The notes: a model not told the origin generated them from the letters alone. A stretch of 64,000 nucleotides of DNA from Microvirga sp. ACRRW (GCF_022346925.1 NZ_JAKRNJ010000003.1:1-64000); one strand, 5' to 3'; positions 8,659 through 18,180 are shown, counted from the first letter of the stretch. Program-made: numbers and translations.

Positions 8659-10173
8659 TCACCGGCTCACGGTTTCATAGAACATTTCAGGCGCATCGAT
8701 TTCCTTCAGCCTGCCCTTTTCGATGACGAGGAAGCGCGTGCCGATGGTTTTGACGAAGCTCCTGTCGTGGGACACCACGATGCAGGTGGCATCCGAATCC
8801 AGGATCTCCTCCTCGAGCTGCTCGCGCCCCGGAATGTCCACGTGGTTGGTGGGTTCGTCCATGAGATAGAAATTCGGATCGGACAGCCGCAGCGCGAGAA
8901 GCCCGAGTCGCGCTTTCTGGCCCGGCGAAAGCCGTTCGATACGCAATGTCTGACGCTCGATGGAAAAGCCTGCCTCCGCCAGAACCGCGCGGCTTCTCTG
9001 ATCACCAAGCCTGAAACGCGACAGGATGAAATCATGCGCCGTAGTGCTTTTCGGCAGCTGCGACATGTCCTGATCCACATAGCCGAGGGCAAGGCTTGGG
9101 CTCACACGGATACCGGACATTCCATTCTGCTGCGACATCGCCTGATGCAGCAGGCGGACGAATTGCGACTTGCCGGCTCCGTTCGGCCCGAGCAGTACGA
9201 TGCGGTCGCCTTGCGCGACTTCGAGCTTCGGGATCGTGAAGAGCTTTCGCTCGTCCGGCGCCTGCACCGTCACATTCTCTAGCGCGACGAGCACGCGCGC
9301 ATGAGTGCCGCGATTGGCAAGCCTGATCTCGCCATGCCGCTCTTTATGCGTGGCGCGAGCCGTCTGCTCCAGTGCATCGGCGCGGCGCTGAATCTGTGCG
9401 GATTTCACCTGCGCCGCGTCGCTGCCGCTGTTGATGCCCACATTGCGTAGCTCCGAGGCGCTCTGGCGCAGGCGCTTCACTTCGCGCAGCGTCTTCTCCC
9501 GCTGCGCTTTCGCCACCGCATCGTGTTCCTCCAGCAAGGCGCGGGCGCGCCTGTAGGGATGCGCGAAGGACAGGGATTCCTCCGGACGCAGGAAGAGCGT
9601 TTTCGTGGTGCAGGCGTCGAGAAAATCGCGGTCATGGCTCGCGATCACGATGGGCGTGGCATAGCCCGCATTGGCGATCCATTCCTCGAGCTGAAACAGC
9701 TTATCGAGATCGAGATGATTGGTGGGTTCGTCGAGCAGCAGCATGTCAGGCTCTGTGATCCAGGCCCGCGCGATCAGCGCAAGGCGCTGCCAACCGCCGC
9801 TGAGCGAGCGCACCGGCAGATGCCGCAGGTTCTCAGGCGTCTCGAACTGATCGAGCACCACATCCACGCGCCATTCCTGGCCCTCCCGCTCCTCAGGTGG
9901 AAGGGCCTGGAAAAGCGCCTCGTGAAAGGACAGGTCAAGCAGTTGCTCCGGCGCGTCCTGCTCCACGAAAGCGACGCGCAAGCCGCGCGAGCGCACGATC
10001 TCTCCATGGGTCGGTTCGGTGAGGCCTGCGAGGCATTTGAGAAGGGTCGATTTCCCTGCGCCGTTGGCGGCGACAAGGCCGAGGCGGTCGCCCTCGCTGA
10101 TGACGAGGTTCAGGTTCTGGAACAGGGGATTTTGGGCAATGACGGTAACATTGCGGAGGCTCAAGGAAGCCAT
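8659..10173 (-). CDS. ABC-F family ATP-binding protein
   Basis: 504 residues with two ABC cassettes and no membrane segments. Walker A motifs are AANGAGKSTLL and GPNGAGKSQFV. Signature motifs are SLSGGWQRLAL and a divergent LSPGQKARLGL. Walker B motifs are MLLLDEPTNHLD and FYLMDEPTNHVD. A charged linker (REKTLREVKRLRQSASEL) separates the cassettes. ABC-F proteins act on ribosomes (EttA/Uup-like translation factors or antibiotic protection). The upstream in-frame start was rejected; the chosen ATG begins MASLSLRNVTV, directly before the first beta strand. It is transcribed alone. Confidence 0.85.
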   Translation of the reverse strand: MASLSLRNVTVIAQNPLFQNLNLVISEGDRLGLVAANGAGKSTLLKCLAGLTEPTHGEIVRSRGLRVAFVEQDAPEQLLDLSFHEALFQALPPEEREGQEWRVDVVLDQFETPENLRHLPVRSLSGGWQRLALIARAWITEPDMLLLDEPTNHLDLDKLFQLEEWIANAGYATPIVIASHDRDFLDACTTKTLFLRPEESLSFAHPYRRARALLEEHDAVAKAQREKTLREVKRLRQSASELRNVGINSGSDAAQVKSAQIQRRADALEQTARATHKERHGEIRLANRGTHARVLVALENVTVQAPDERKLFTIPKLEVAQGDRIVLLGPNGAGKSQFVRLLHQAMSQQNGMSGIRVSPSLALGYVDQDMSQLPKSTTAHDFILSRFRLGDQRSRAVLAEAGFSIERQTLRIERLSPGQKARLGLLALRLSDPNFYLMDEPTNHVDIPGREQLEEEILDSDATCIVVSHDRSFVKTIGTRFLVIEKGRLKEIDAPEMFYETVSR

Positions 10174-10495
10174 GGGAATTCTCACTGGTGGGCGCGTTTC
10201 CGTTGAGGATGCGCAAAAGTCTTGAACGTGTCGGACGCGCCGCAATCACAGGGCGCGAATAAGCCGTTCAGAGCTGACCAGGAGAAAGATTGAAGGCGAG
10301 AAAGCGCCTAGATCCGTTCGATGGTCGGCCCTGCAACAAGCTGCTGCAGGGCGTGCCAGGGGCCGAACATGCGATGCTGGTATTGCTCACACATGCAGCC
10401 CTCCCTTGGTTCGAACGTTGAGCGATGAGTCGAAATTTACCGACAAAGGGGATGGGATGCAATCCCTATGGGACGCGTCTGAAGATTTCGGAGGC
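10174..10495. other. 322-base intergenic region between ABC-F and methyltransferase genes
   Basis: No conserved gene is recognisable. It contains one small candidate ORF with a strong Shine-Dalgarno sequence (listed separately), followed by a short GGCG/CGCC hairpin on the same strand. Nothing else can be supported. Confidence 0.4.
10308..10394 (-). CDS. Candidate 28-aa small protein
   Basis: ATG start preceded by an excellent AAGGGAGGG ribosome-binding site. Encodes a peptide beginning MCEQYQHRMFGPWHALQQL and ending TIERI, followed by TAG and a small hairpin. About 20 of 28 sense codons end in G or C, in line with surrounding genes. No family is recognised and there is no signal peptide or membrane segment. 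It could be a leader peptide or spurious. Confidence 0.35.
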   Translation of the reverse strand: MCEQYQHRMFGPWHALQQLVAGPTIERI

Positions 10496-11446
10496 TCAAG
10501 CCTCGCTTAACCGCTTGCGCGCAATCTCCACATAAGACTTCTCCGCCTCGAACCCGATGAAGCTGCGGCCCAGGCTTTTCGCGGCGACGAGCGTCGTGCC
10601 GCTGCCGCAGAAAGGATCGAGCACGATCTGGTTTTCGCGCGTGGTGAGCTCGATGAGTGCCTGCATCAGGCGAACGGGCTTTTGCGTCGGATGCAACCCG
10701 CCCTCCTTCGGCATGAAGCCGAGATCGAGCACGTTGTCTGGATCGGACATGTATTTCAGGAAAGCATCCTGATTGTATGCGCCGACGCCATGAATGAGCG
10801 CATTGTCCGCGAGCGTCGCGCCGATCTTGTAGGGTTTGGTGAGCCATAGAACCGGCTCGAAGGTGGGACGCAGGTTGCCGACGCGCCAGCCGTCCCATTC
10901 TCGTGCAGCGTCTTCATCGCCGCGCCGTTCATAGACCGCGCTCAGGCGTTGCGCGCGATGGGGCGCGCGCTCGCGCATCCAGGCGAGCATATCCTTGTAG
11001 GAGAAGCCTGAATCTTCCATCGCGGCGATGCAGCGGTGGGCGAGCCTACGGCCTGCAAAGACGAGCGCCGAACCTCCGGGCTTCAGCACGCGCAGCCATT
11101 CCGGCGCCCATGTGAGGCACCATTCGTAATATTCGCGCGGAATGGCGCGGTCCGCTTCCGACCAGCCGTTGATGGGCTTGCCGCGCTTCTTGAACACCGC
11201 GCCCGCCTTCGCCTGCGCAGGGCTCGAACCGAGATAGGCGGAATTGGTGTTGGTGTGGAGCACATCCCAATCCTCGGCGCCGATGCCATAGGGAATGTCG
11301 CTCAGGATCAGATGCACGCTCTCGTCGGGCAGCGTCTTGATGAGGTCGATGGAGTTGCCGGAGAGCACGTCATCGAGCGGCAATGCGCTTTCTCCAGCCC
11401 CAGGGGCTGGAACAATGCGACGGCGATGGACGGTATCGTGCCTCAC
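10496..11446 (-). CDS. Site-specific DNA methyltransferase, beta-class amino-methylase, orphan
   Basis: 316 residues as drawn. The catalytic motif SDIPYG (DPPY-type, motif IV) lies in the N-terminal third. The AdoMet-binding motif LDPFCGSGTTLVAAKSLGR lies at the C-terminus, so the order is that of beta-class N6-adenine or N4-cytosine methyltransferases. HPTQKPVRLMQALI and FIGFEAEKSYVEIARKRL are also typical. No restriction endonuclease or specificity subunit is adjacent. The GTG start lacks a good ribosome-binding site; a TTG at 11383 preceded by GGAG (protein starting LPLDDVLSGNSID) is a credible alternative. It is not CcrM, which carries DPPYN and a different C-terminal domain. Confidence 0.85.
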   Translation of the reverse strand: MRHDTVHRRRIVPAPGAGESALPLDDVLSGNSIDLIKTLPDESVHLILSDIPYGIGAEDWDVLHTNTNSAYLGSSPAQAKAGAVFKKRGKPINGWSEADRAIPREYYEWCLTWAPEWLRVLKPGGSALVFAGRRLAHRCIAAMEDSGFSYKDMLAWMRERAPHRAQRLSAVYERRGDEDAAREWDGWRVGNLRPTFEPVLWLTKPYKIGATLADNALIHGVGAYNQDAFLKYMSDPDNVLDLGFMPKEGGLHPTQKPVRLMQALIELTTRENQIVLDPFCGSGTTLVAAKSLGRSFIGFEAEKSYVEIARKRLSEA

Positions 11447-11612
11447 TTAAAAACTGCTTCAAACCAAGGAGATGTTGCGAGAAAGGATGCTCTTTCACTG
11501 CCCGTGAAGCTCTCAGCCGTCAATCTCGTTTGGTTTTGGTGGAGCCCTATCTTTGCAAGCCGGGGCTAGCATCCCCATCTCAAGTTCAGTTGAAACGAAA
11601 GGCTGCTCCCGC

Positions 11613-11813
11613 ATGCGTCTTCTGATCGCCTTGATCCTGCCCTGGCTGACCTTTTTCACCATCGGCCGGCCCTTTGCCGGTCTGATCTGCCTGATCCTGC
11701 AGGTGACCGTCATCGGCTGGCTTCCGGCGGCGATCTGGGCCGTCTATGCGCTGAGCCAGTTCAACACTGACCGCAAGATTGCCGACGCCCTGGGGCAACG
11801 GGCGCGCCGATAG
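11613..11813 (+). CDS. YqaE/Pmp3-family small membrane protein
   Basis: 66 residues with two hydrophobic segments (LLIALILPWLTFFTIGR and FAGLICLILQVTVIGWLPAA) and a charged C-terminal tail (FNTDRKIADALGQRARR). The double-hairpin layout with the P-W-L-x-x-F/G-W-L-P-A-A-I-W-A-V-Y-A-L pattern fits the YqaE/Pmp3 (UPF0057) group, which is linked to membrane potential and stress. An in-frame upstream GTG/ATG extension was discarded because the membrane segment begins at MRLL. It stands alone between convergent or divergent neighbours. Confidence 0.7.
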   Translation: MRLLIALILPWLTFFTIGRPFAGLICLILQVTVIGWLPAAIWAVYALSQFNTDRKIADALGQRARR

Positions 11814-11833
11814 CCGAAAAGGTCAGAACCGGC

Positions 11834-12514
11834 TCAATCCTTCTTCGACCTCGCCCCAAAAATCGCGCTGCCCACCCGCACATGGGTGGCGCCGAGCTGG
11901 ATCGCCTCGTCGAAATCGGCGCTCATGCCCATGGAGAGCACCTTCAGCCCGTGCTTCTTTGCTATGGTGTTGAGGAGCGCGAAATGCGGTGACGGCGGGT
12001 CCTCCGCCGGGGGAATGCACATGAGGCCCTCAATGGTGAGGCCGTACTTCGTGCGGCATGCCTCCAGGAAGGCATCGACCTCGCCCGGCGCGACGCCGCC
12101 CTTCTGCGGCTCCTCGCCCGTATTCACCTGAACCAGCAGGCGCGGCGCCCTGCCCTGCTTGGCGATCTCCTTGGCGAGCGCTTCGGCGAGCGACGACCGG
12201 TCGAGGGTGTGGATCACGTCGAAGAGTTCCACCGCTTCCTTCGCCTTGTTGGATTGGAGCGGGCCGATCATGTGCAGCTCCACATCAGGGAAGCGGCTCC
12301 GCAGATCCGGCCACTTGGCCTTGGCCTCCTGAACGTAGTTCTCGCCGAACACCCGCTGGCCTGCGGCAAGAACCGGCTCGATGGCCTCTGCCGGGAAGGT
12401 CTTGGAGACGGCCACCAGGGTGATCTCCGAGGGCGCGCGCTCGTAATCGGACGCGGCGCGGCGGATCGCCTCCCGCACCTCCTGCAGACCCTCAACCGGG
12501 TTGTTCTCGCTCAT
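11834..12514 (-). CDS. yggS: YggS/PLPBP-family pyridoxal-phosphate homeostasis protein
   Basis: 226 residues, the usual family length. The PLP-binding lysine is Lys38 in ITLVAVSKTF. Other family signatures are FGENYVQEAKAKW, HMIGPLQSNKAKEA, LVQVNTGEEPQKGG and the C-terminal MGMSADFDEAIQLGATHVRVGSAIFG that binds the phosphate. It has no catalytic activity in characterised homologues and buffers PLP. It is divergent from leuS, with 126 bases between the two starts that must hold both promoters. Confidence 0.93.
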   Translation of the reverse strand: MSENNPVEGLQEVREAIRRAASDYERAPSEITLVAVSKTFPAEAIEPVLAAGQRVFGENYVQEAKAKWPDLRSRFPDVELHMIGPLQSNKAKEAVELFDVIHTLDRSSLAEALAKEIAKQGRAPRLLVQVNTGEEPQKGGVAPGEVDAFLEACRTKYGLTIEGLMCIPPAEDPPSPHFALLNTIAKKHGLKVLSMGMSADFDEAIQLGATHVRVGSAIFGARSKKD

Positions 12515-12640
12515 GGGACCCTCTCAAAGCCGTCTTCGCACGCGCGAAACCGTTGACCGCGCGGGAGAGCTGTGTCCTAGTCCGCCGCAACCCGGCAGCG
12601 CAAGCTGCTTCGCTTATCAACGACGGATGTACTGAGAAAA

Positions 12641-15262
12641 ATGAGGCCTGAGCGCTATAACGCCAAGGAAGCCGAGCTGAAATGGCGGAAGGTCTGGAAC
12701 GACCGCAACCTGTTCAAGACCAACAACGACGACCCGCGTCCGAAATACTACGTGCTTGAGATGTTCCCCTATCCGTCGGGGCGCATCCATATGGGTCACG
12801 TGCGCAACTACACCATGGGCGACGTAGTGGCGCGCTACAAGCGGGCCAAGGGCTTCAACGTGCTTCATCCCATGGGCTGGGATGCCTTCGGCATGCCGGC
12901 GGAAAACGCCGCGATGCAGAACAAGGTCCACCCCAAGGAATGGACCTATGCCAATATCGCGACCATGCGCGCCCAGCTGCAGTCCATGGGCCTGTCCATC
13001 GACTGGAGCCGTGAGATCGCAACCTGCGATCCGAGCTATTACAAGCACCAGCAGCGCATGTTCCTCGACTTCCTCGAGAAGGGCCTGGTGGACCGCAAAA
13101 CGGCAAAAGTGAACTGGGACCCGGTGGACCACACCGTGCTTGCCAACGAGCAGGTGATCGACGGCCGCGGCTGGCGCTCTGGCGCGCTGGTGGAGAGCCG
13201 CGAGCTGACCCAATGGTTCCTCAAGATCACCGATTACGCACAGGACCTCGACGACAAGCTCGACACCCTCGACCGCTGGCCGGAGAAGGTGCGCCTGATG
13301 CAGCGCAACTGGATCGGCCGTTCGGAAGGCCTGCTGGTCCGCTTCGCCCTGAAGCCTGAGACCGCTCCCAACGGCGAGACCGAGCTCGAGATCTACACCA
13401 CGCGCCCGGACACGCTGTTCGGCGCGAAGTTCATGGCTGTCGCCCCCGACCACCCGCTGGCGAAGGCCGCTGCTGCGAAGAACCTGGAGCTTGCCGCCTT
13501 CATCGAGGAAGCCAAGCGCGTCGGCACGGCGCAGGAAGCCATCGACAAGGCGGAGAAGCTCGGATTCGATACGGGCGTGCGCGCCGTGCATCCGTTCGAT
13601 CCGAGCTGGACGCTGCCGGTCTATGTCGCGAACTTCATCCTGATGGAATACGGCACGGGCGCCATCTTCGGCTGCCCGGCGCATGACCAGCGCGACCTGG
13701 ATTTCGTGAATAAGTATGGCCTTGGCAACACCCCTGTCGTGTGCCCGCCGGATCAGGACGCGGCTTCCTTCGTGATCACCGACACCGCCTATGACGGCGA
13801 AGGCCGGATGATCAATTCGCGCTTCCTCGATGGCATGACCATCCCGGAAGCCAAGGAAGAAGTGGCCAAGCGCCTCGAGTCCGAAACGCGCAGCAACCGC
13901 CCCGTGGGCGAGCGCAAGGTGAATTTCCGCCTGCGCGACTGGGGCATCTCGCGCCAGCGCTATTGGGGCTGCCCGATCCCGATCATCCATTGCGACGATT
14001 GCGGCGTGGTGCCCGTGCCGAAGGAACAGCTGCCTGTCGTGCTGCCGGAGGACGTGTCCTTCGATGTGCCGGGCAACCCGCTCGACCGTCATCCTACCTG
14101 GCGGCATGTGAACTGCCCGACCTGCGGCAAGGCGGCCCGCCGCGAGACGGACACCATGGACACCTTCGTGGATTCGTCCTGGTACTTCGCGCGCTTCACG
14201 GACCCGACCCTCACCGACAAGCCGACGGATCGCGCCACGGTCGATTCCTGGCTGCCGGTCGATCAGTATATCGGCGGCATCGAGCATGCGATCCTGCACC
14301 TGCTCTATTCGCGCTTCTTCACCCGCGCGATGAAGAAGACGGGACATGCGGGCCTGGACGAGCCGTTCGCCGGCCTGTTCACGCAAGGCATGGTGGTGCA
14401 CGAGACCTACAAGGACGCGAAGGGTGGCTGGGTGCTGCCTTCCGACGTGCGCTTCGAGATGCAAGGCGCAAACCGCAAGGCCTTCCATGTGGAGAGCGGT
14501 GCGCCCATCGAGATCGGCTCCATCGAGAAGATGTCGAAGTCGAAGAAGAACACCGTCGATCCGGACGAGATCATCGCATCCTACGGCGCCGACACGGCCC
14601 GCTGGTTCATGCTCTCCGACTCGCCGCCCGAGCGCGACGTGATCTGGACCGAGGAAGGCGTTCAGGGCGCAGGCCGCTTCGTGCAGCGCGTATGGCGTCT
14701 CATCGGCGAGATTTCCGAGCGCCTGAACGGCGGCACCGGCGCTGCCGCTGAAGGCCCGATCGGGCTTGCCGTGCGCAAGGCCGCGCACAAGGCGCTTGCC
14801 GCCGTGGAAGACGATGTGGAGCGCCTGCGCTTCAACCGCTGCGTGGCGCATCTCTACGAACTCGCCAATTCCCTGCAGGATCTGGCGAACCAGGCAAAGA
14901 CTTCCGACGAGCCCGGCCTCTCCTCCGCTTTCGCGGAAGCCGGCCGCATCTTCGTGCAGCTGCTCGCCCCCATGATGCCGCATCTGGCGGAGGAATGCTG
15001 GGAATCCCTTGGCCAGGAAGGCCTCGTGACGGACACGGCCTGGCCCGTGCTCGAGCGCTCGCTGCTGGTCGAAGACACGGTCACCATGCCCGTCCAGGTC
15101 AACGGCAAGAAGCGCGCCGACGTCACCGTGGCCCGCGATGCCGATCAGGCCACGATCGAGGCCGCCGTGCTCTCGCTTGATGGCGTGCAAAAGGCTATGG
15201 AAGACAAGCCCGCCCGCAAGATCATCGTCGTTCCCCATAGGATCGTGAATGTCGTCGTTTAA
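12641..15262 (+). CDS. leuS: Leucyl-tRNA synthetase
   Basis: 873 residues. Class I synthetase charging tRNA-Leu in the cytoplasm. HIGH motif His50-Met-Gly-His53 follows PYPSGRI. The KMSKS motif is residues 630-634. The CP1 editing domain lies between them (about 230-420; [20 protein letters not shown]), along with a leucine-specific zinc-like segment ([18 protein letters not shown]). The C-terminal anticodon-binding and tail domains are complete. It overlaps lptE by 14 bases, the conserved leuS-lptE-holA arrangement of alphaproteobacteria. Confidence 0.98.
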   Translation: MRPERYNAKEAELKWRKVWNDRNLFKTNNDDPRPKYYVLEMFPYPSGRIHMGHVRNYTMGDVVARYKRAKGFNVLHPMGWDAFGMPAENAAMQNKVHPKEWTYANIATMRAQLQSMGLSIDWSREIATCDPSYYKHQQRMFLDFLEKGLVDRKTAKVNWDPVDHTVLANEQVIDGRGWRSGALVESRELTQWFLKITDYAQDLDDKLDTLDRWPEKVRLMQRNWIGRSEGLLVRFALKPETAPNGETELEIYTTRPDTLFGAKFMAVAPDHPLAKAAAAKNLELAAFIEEAKRVGTAQEAIDKAEKLGFDTGVRAVHPFDPSWTLPVYVANFILMEYGTGAIFGCPAHDQRDLDFVNKYGLGNTPVVCPPDQDAASFVITDTAYDGEGRMINSRFLDGMTIPEAKEEVAKRLESETRSNRPVGERKVNFRLRDWGISRQRYWGCPIPIIHCDDCGVVPVPKEQLPVVLPEDVSFDVPGNPLDRHPTWRHVNCPTCGKAARRETDTMDTFVDSSWYFARFTDPTLTDKPTDRATVDSWLPVDQYIGGIEHAILHLLYSRFFTRAMKKTGHAGLDEPFAGLFTQGMVVHETYKDAKGGWVLPSDVRFEMQGANRKAFHVESGAPIEIGSIEKMSKSKKNTVDPDEIIASYGADTARWFMLSDSPPERDVIWTEEGVQGAGRFVQRVWRLIGEISERLNGGTGAAAEGPIGLAVRKAAHKALAAVEDDVERLRFNRCVAHLYELANSLQDLANQAKTSDEPGLSSAFAEAGRIFVQLLAPMMPHLAEECWESLGQEGLVTDTAWPVLERSLLVEDTVTMPVQVNGKKRADVTVARDADQATIEAAVLSLDGVQKAMEDKPARKIIVVPHRIVNVVV

Positions 15263-15785
15263 TTTGAAGAGCCTGGCCCATCTCGCCGTTGTGGTGGGCC
15301 TCTCCCTTGGCATGACCGCATGCTTCAAGCCGCTTCATGGCCCCACGGCCTCGGGCGAATCGCTGCAGTCGGTTCTGGCTTCCATCGACGTTCCTGAAGT
15401 CAAATGGCCGGATAGTCAGGCGATGATGGGCCATTACGTGCGCAGCGAGTTGATCTATGCGCTGAACGGCTCGGGCTCCGATACGCCGAAGCGCTATGTG
15501 CTGAAGATCGCTCTCTCCAGGTCTCTCTCGACCCCCATCGTCGATACCGAGACGGGACGCGCCACCTCCGCCATTCTCAACGGCACGCTCAGCTATACGC
15601 TCACGAGCCTCGACGGAACGAAGATCCTCACTCAAGGGTCGGTTTCCAACTCGACCAGCTATGACCGGTATCAGCAGCGTTTCGCCACTCTGCGCGCGAA
15701 CCGCGATGCGGAAATCAGGCTCGCCAAGGTTCTGGTGGATCAGGCGAAAACCCGTCTGGCGGCGACGCTCTCCGCCGGCAGCTGA
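15249..15785 (+). CDS. lptE: LPS-assembly lipoprotein LptE
   Basis: 178 residues. The N-terminal signal sequence ends in a lipobox (LGMTAC), so Cys25 should be lipidated. The mature part is a small alpha/beta domain with strands such as RYVLKIALS and [15 protein letters not shown], fitting the LptE plug that pairs with LptD in the outer membrane. Sequence conservation in this family is low, so the call rests on size, lipobox, fold-like pattern and position between leuS and holA. Confidence 0.88.
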   Translation: MSSFNLKSLAHLAVVVGLSLGMTACFKPLHGPTASGESLQSVLASIDVPEVKWPDSQAMMGHYVRSELIYALNGSGSDTPKRYVLKIALSRSLSTPIVDTETGRATSAILNGTLSYTLTSLDGTKILTQGSVSNSTSYDRYQQRFATLRANRDAEIRLAKVLVDQAKTRLAATLSAGS

Positions 15786-15792
15786 GGCCTTT

Positions 15793-15820
15793 CTCGCAAA
15801 AGCGTATCCGGTTTTGCGAG
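15793..15820. repeat. REP-like hairpin between lptE and holA
   Basis: CTCGCAAAA / TTTTGCGAG, a perfect 9-bp stem with a 10-base loop, 7 bases after the lptE stop. The GCAAAA...TTTTGC core resembles dispersed palindromic repeats common in this order. It is not followed by a T run, so it is more likely a repeat or RNA stabiliser than a terminator. Confidence 0.5.
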
Positions 15821-15846
15821 TGAACATGCGCCTCTTCGATGAGATC

Positions 15847-15868
15847 GGACGTTTGTCATGAAACGTCC
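15847..15868. repeat. Hairpin immediately upstream of holA
   Basis: GGACGTTT-gtcatg-AAACGTCC, a perfect 8-bp stem ending 19 bases before the holA ATG. It could partly occlude translation initiation or end transcripts from lptE. No experimental parallel is claimed. Confidence 0.4.
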
Positions 15869-15887
15869 TTCACGGGGAATGCATTAG

Positions 15888-16910
15888 ATGGTTGCCGTTA
15901 AAGCCGGTGATGTGGACGGGGTGCTGCGGCGCCCTGTCGATCCGCGCATCGGCGTCTATCTGTTCTACGGTCCCGATATGGGCCTCATCAACGAACGCGC
16001 CCGCGTCGTCGCGGAGCGCTCGGTGGATGATCCCGCCGATCCATTCCAGCTCATTCGCATCGATGGCGACGACATCGCCTCAGATCCCGCACGCCTTGCG
16101 GACGAGGCTGGCACCATGGGCCTGTTCGGGGGCAAGCGTGCGATCTGGGTGAAATCCACCTCGCGCAACATCGCACCCGCCGTCGATGCGGTTCTCAAGG
16201 GCGAGCTGATGGACACGGTCATCGTCATCGAGGGTGGCGATCTCCAGAAATCCTCGCCCCTGCGCACCCTCTGCGAGCGTTCGCAGAAGGCGCTCGCCCT
16301 GCCCTGCTATGCGGATACGGGCCGCGATCTCGGCGCAGTGGTGGACGACACGTTGAAAAACAACGGCTTTTCGATCACTCGCGATGCGCGCACCGCCCTG
16401 ATCGCCAGCCTCGGCGGTGACAGGCTCGCGACCCGGGGCGAGCTCTCCAAGCTCATGCTCTATGCGCATGGAAAGCGTGAAATCACGCTTGAGGACATCG
16501 ACGCGATCATGAGTGACGTATCGAGCCTTGCGATGGACGCAGTGGTCGATGCCGCTTTCGGCGGAGAAGGCACGAATCTGGAAATCGGCTCCCGCCGTCT
16601 CGCGGCTGAAGGCGTCCATGCCTCCGTGCTGCTGGGTGCAGCACTCCGTCATGCCCTGATGCTGCTCACCGCGCGCCTCACCGTCGAGGAAGGACGTCCC
16701 ATTCCGACGGTGATGGAAACCATGCGCAGCCTGCATTTCCGCAGGAAGCCGCTTGTGGAACGTCACCTTCAACGCTGGACCAGCGAGACCCTGAAGCAGG
16801 CCATCGCGCTGATCCAGGCAAGCCTTCTCGACACGCGTCGCATGGCCAATCTCGACGACACGATTGCTGCGAAAACATTGCTCGACCTCGCCCGCATGGC
16901 GCGGCGGTAA
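15888..16910 (+). CDS. holA: DNA polymerase III delta subunit
   Basis: 340 residues, typical for HolA. The N-terminal AAA+-like domain carries YLFYGPDMGLINERARVV, where the clamp-loader delta subunit has a degenerate P-loop. The segment GLFGGKRAIWVKST and the C-terminal collar helices (LDTRRMANLDDTIAAKTLLD) also fit. The protein opens the beta clamp in the replisome. Its position behind lptE supports the call. Confidence 0.93.
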   Translation: MVAVKAGDVDGVLRRPVDPRIGVYLFYGPDMGLINERARVVAERSVDDPADPFQLIRIDGDDIASDPARLADEAGTMGLFGGKRAIWVKSTSRNIAPAVDAVLKGELMDTVIVIEGGDLQKSSPLRTLCERSQKALALPCYADTGRDLGAVVDDTLKNNGFSITRDARTALIASLGGDRLATRGELSKLMLYAHGKREITLEDIDAIMSDVSSLAMDAVVDAAFGGEGTNLEIGSRRLAAEGVHASVLLGAALRHALMLLTARLTVEEGRPIPTVMETMRSLHFRRKPLVERHLQRWTSETLKQAIALIQASLLDTRRMANLDDTIAAKTLLDLARMARR

Positions 16911-16937
16911 CGCAGCAGCGCATCCATGTTGACGAGT

Positions 16938-17507
16938 CTAAAATAACAGCGGCTGTATCAACTTGCGACGTTCTGGGGGCAGCCCGAGGCGCCAGTCATG
17001 ATAGACCCACCCATCCTCATCATAAAGCGTGTCGAGAAAAGCCTCGAAGGATGGAGCTTGGGGCCAAAGCCGGTCATTGCCTTCTGTGCCCCAAATACTG
17101 GCTTCTTGTACCCAGCAGAAGACATGACCGTGATCGGCAGGCCTTAGTGACAAGAAAAGCGAAAGCCCGTCTGGATTACACCCAATTTCGATCATGTCAG
17201 GCGGTTTAGCCTTACCCCATATCCAGCCATGCCAATGGCGCTCGGCGATAGCCCAATCATAAAAGTGGCTGACAAACGTTGCATCTCCGCCATGGGGAGA
17301 TAATTCACGCGGAACCCCATGGCGGAAACTATCCGGATAGACGCATCCGCCATTGAACGCGATCATGAAGCGGCGATAGTCGTCCGGTAAGGATAAACCC
17401 GTCTCAGTCTCCCAGTGATCGATATCCTGCCTCGGATCCTTCACCGAAGACCACCCAGGCACGTCGGAGTACCAATGCTCTGGCAATGGCACGATCAAAC
17501 GCGGCAT
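16938..17507 (-). CDS. SMI1/KNR4 (SUKH) family protein, copy 1
   Basis: 189 residues. The SUKH core is visible: an N-terminal helix (IDHWETETGLSLPDDYRRFM), the FNGGCVYP turn, PPDMIEIGCNPDG, the strand HVFCWVQE, and a C-terminal helix SFEAFLDTLYDED. SUKH proteins are mostly immunity proteins of polymorphic toxin systems in bacteria. No toxin gene is adjacent. It is a diverged tandem duplicate of the next gene (same length, shared VKDPRQ, YRRFM.AFNGG.VYP, PPDMI.IGC). DNA here is AT-richer than its neighbours (31 G+C of 60 at 17101-17160), suggesting acquisition. Confidence 0.82.
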   Translation of the reverse strand: MPRLIVPLPEHWYSDVPGWSSVKDPRQDIDHWETETGLSLPDDYRRFMIAFNGGCVYPDSFRHGVPRELSPHGGDATFVSHFYDWAIAERHWHGWIWGKAKPPDMIEIGCNPDGLSLFLSLRPADHGHVFCWVQEASIWGTEGNDRLWPQAPSFEAFLDTLYDEDGWVYHDWRLGLPPERRKLIQPLLF

Positions 17508-17581
17508 GATCCCTCGCTCCCATCATACGACTGCCCCCGCAACGCTACGGATTCAACCGCAGACGCAAATAAGGACACAAC

Positions 17582-18151
17582 TTAAAACACGAGCAGCTTC
17601 GCGAGCTTGTCGTAACCCGGCCTACACCAGTTCTTATAATCAGACCCATCGGGCTCATCGAAGAGCGTATCGAGGAAGTTCTCGAAAGAGGCAGCTTGGT
17701 GCCAAAGTTGGTCGTTGCCATCGGTGCCCCACATATTCGTGCTGTGCACCCAGCAAAAAATTTGTCCATAATCTTCGGCACGGACCGACATGAGAATTTG
17801 TAGCCCACCCGGATCACAACCGATGAAGATCATGTCAGGCGGTGTACCTCTGCGATACACCTCTCCGCGCCAATATCGTTCAGCCGAATCCCAAGAATAG
17901 AATGGATTAACGACAGTAACAGGCTCAACGGAAGGATACCGCTTGAGAGGCACGTTGTAGCGAAAGATGCGCGGATAGACGCGCCCGCCATTGAAAGCCA
18001 GCATGAACCGGCGATAGCCATCGGGCAGTGTATGACCTGTCCTGCTCTCCCAAGCAGCAATGGCTTGACGCGGGTCCTTGACGAAAGACCAGTCGCGCTC
18101 GCCCTCGTTCCATTTCTCCGTCACGGGTATAATTAGCCTTCGGGCGGTCAT
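17582..18151 (-). CDS. SMI1/KNR4 (SUKH) family protein, copy 2
   Basis: 189 residues, paralogous to copy 1 by eye over the whole length (TGHTLPDGYRRFMLAFNGG; PPDMIFIGCDPGG; QIFCWVHSTNMWGTDGNDQL; SFENFLDTLFDE). Transcribed ahead of copy 1 on the same strand, with 74 bases between them. Base composition is distinctly low in G+C (28 of 60 at 17881-17940, against 40 of 60 at 18421-18480 in parB). An orphan immunity role is an inference from the family; no partner toxin lies in the window. Confidence 0.82.
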   Translation of the reverse strand: MTARRLIIPVTEKWNEGERDWSFVKDPRQAIAAWESRTGHTLPDGYRRFMLAFNGGRVYPRIFRYNVPLKRYPSVEPVTVVNPFYSWDSAERYWRGEVYRRGTPPDMIFIGCDPGGLQILMSVRAEDYGQIFCWVHSTNMWGTDGNDQLWHQAASFENFLDTLFDEPDGSDYKNWCRPGYDKLAKLLVF

Positions 18152-18180
18152 CTCCAGAAGCCCCGTGACTTATGCGCAGC

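Noticed and set aside
10268-10462. A 64-codon frame upstream of the ABC-F gene
   Set aside because: No family or good initiation signal; the 28-codon ORF in the same gap has a far better ribosome-binding site.
12617-15328. A 903-codon open frame antisense to leuS
   Set aside because: It mirrors leuS almost end to end; high GC content suppresses stop codons in the opposite frame. The translation has no recognisable domain.
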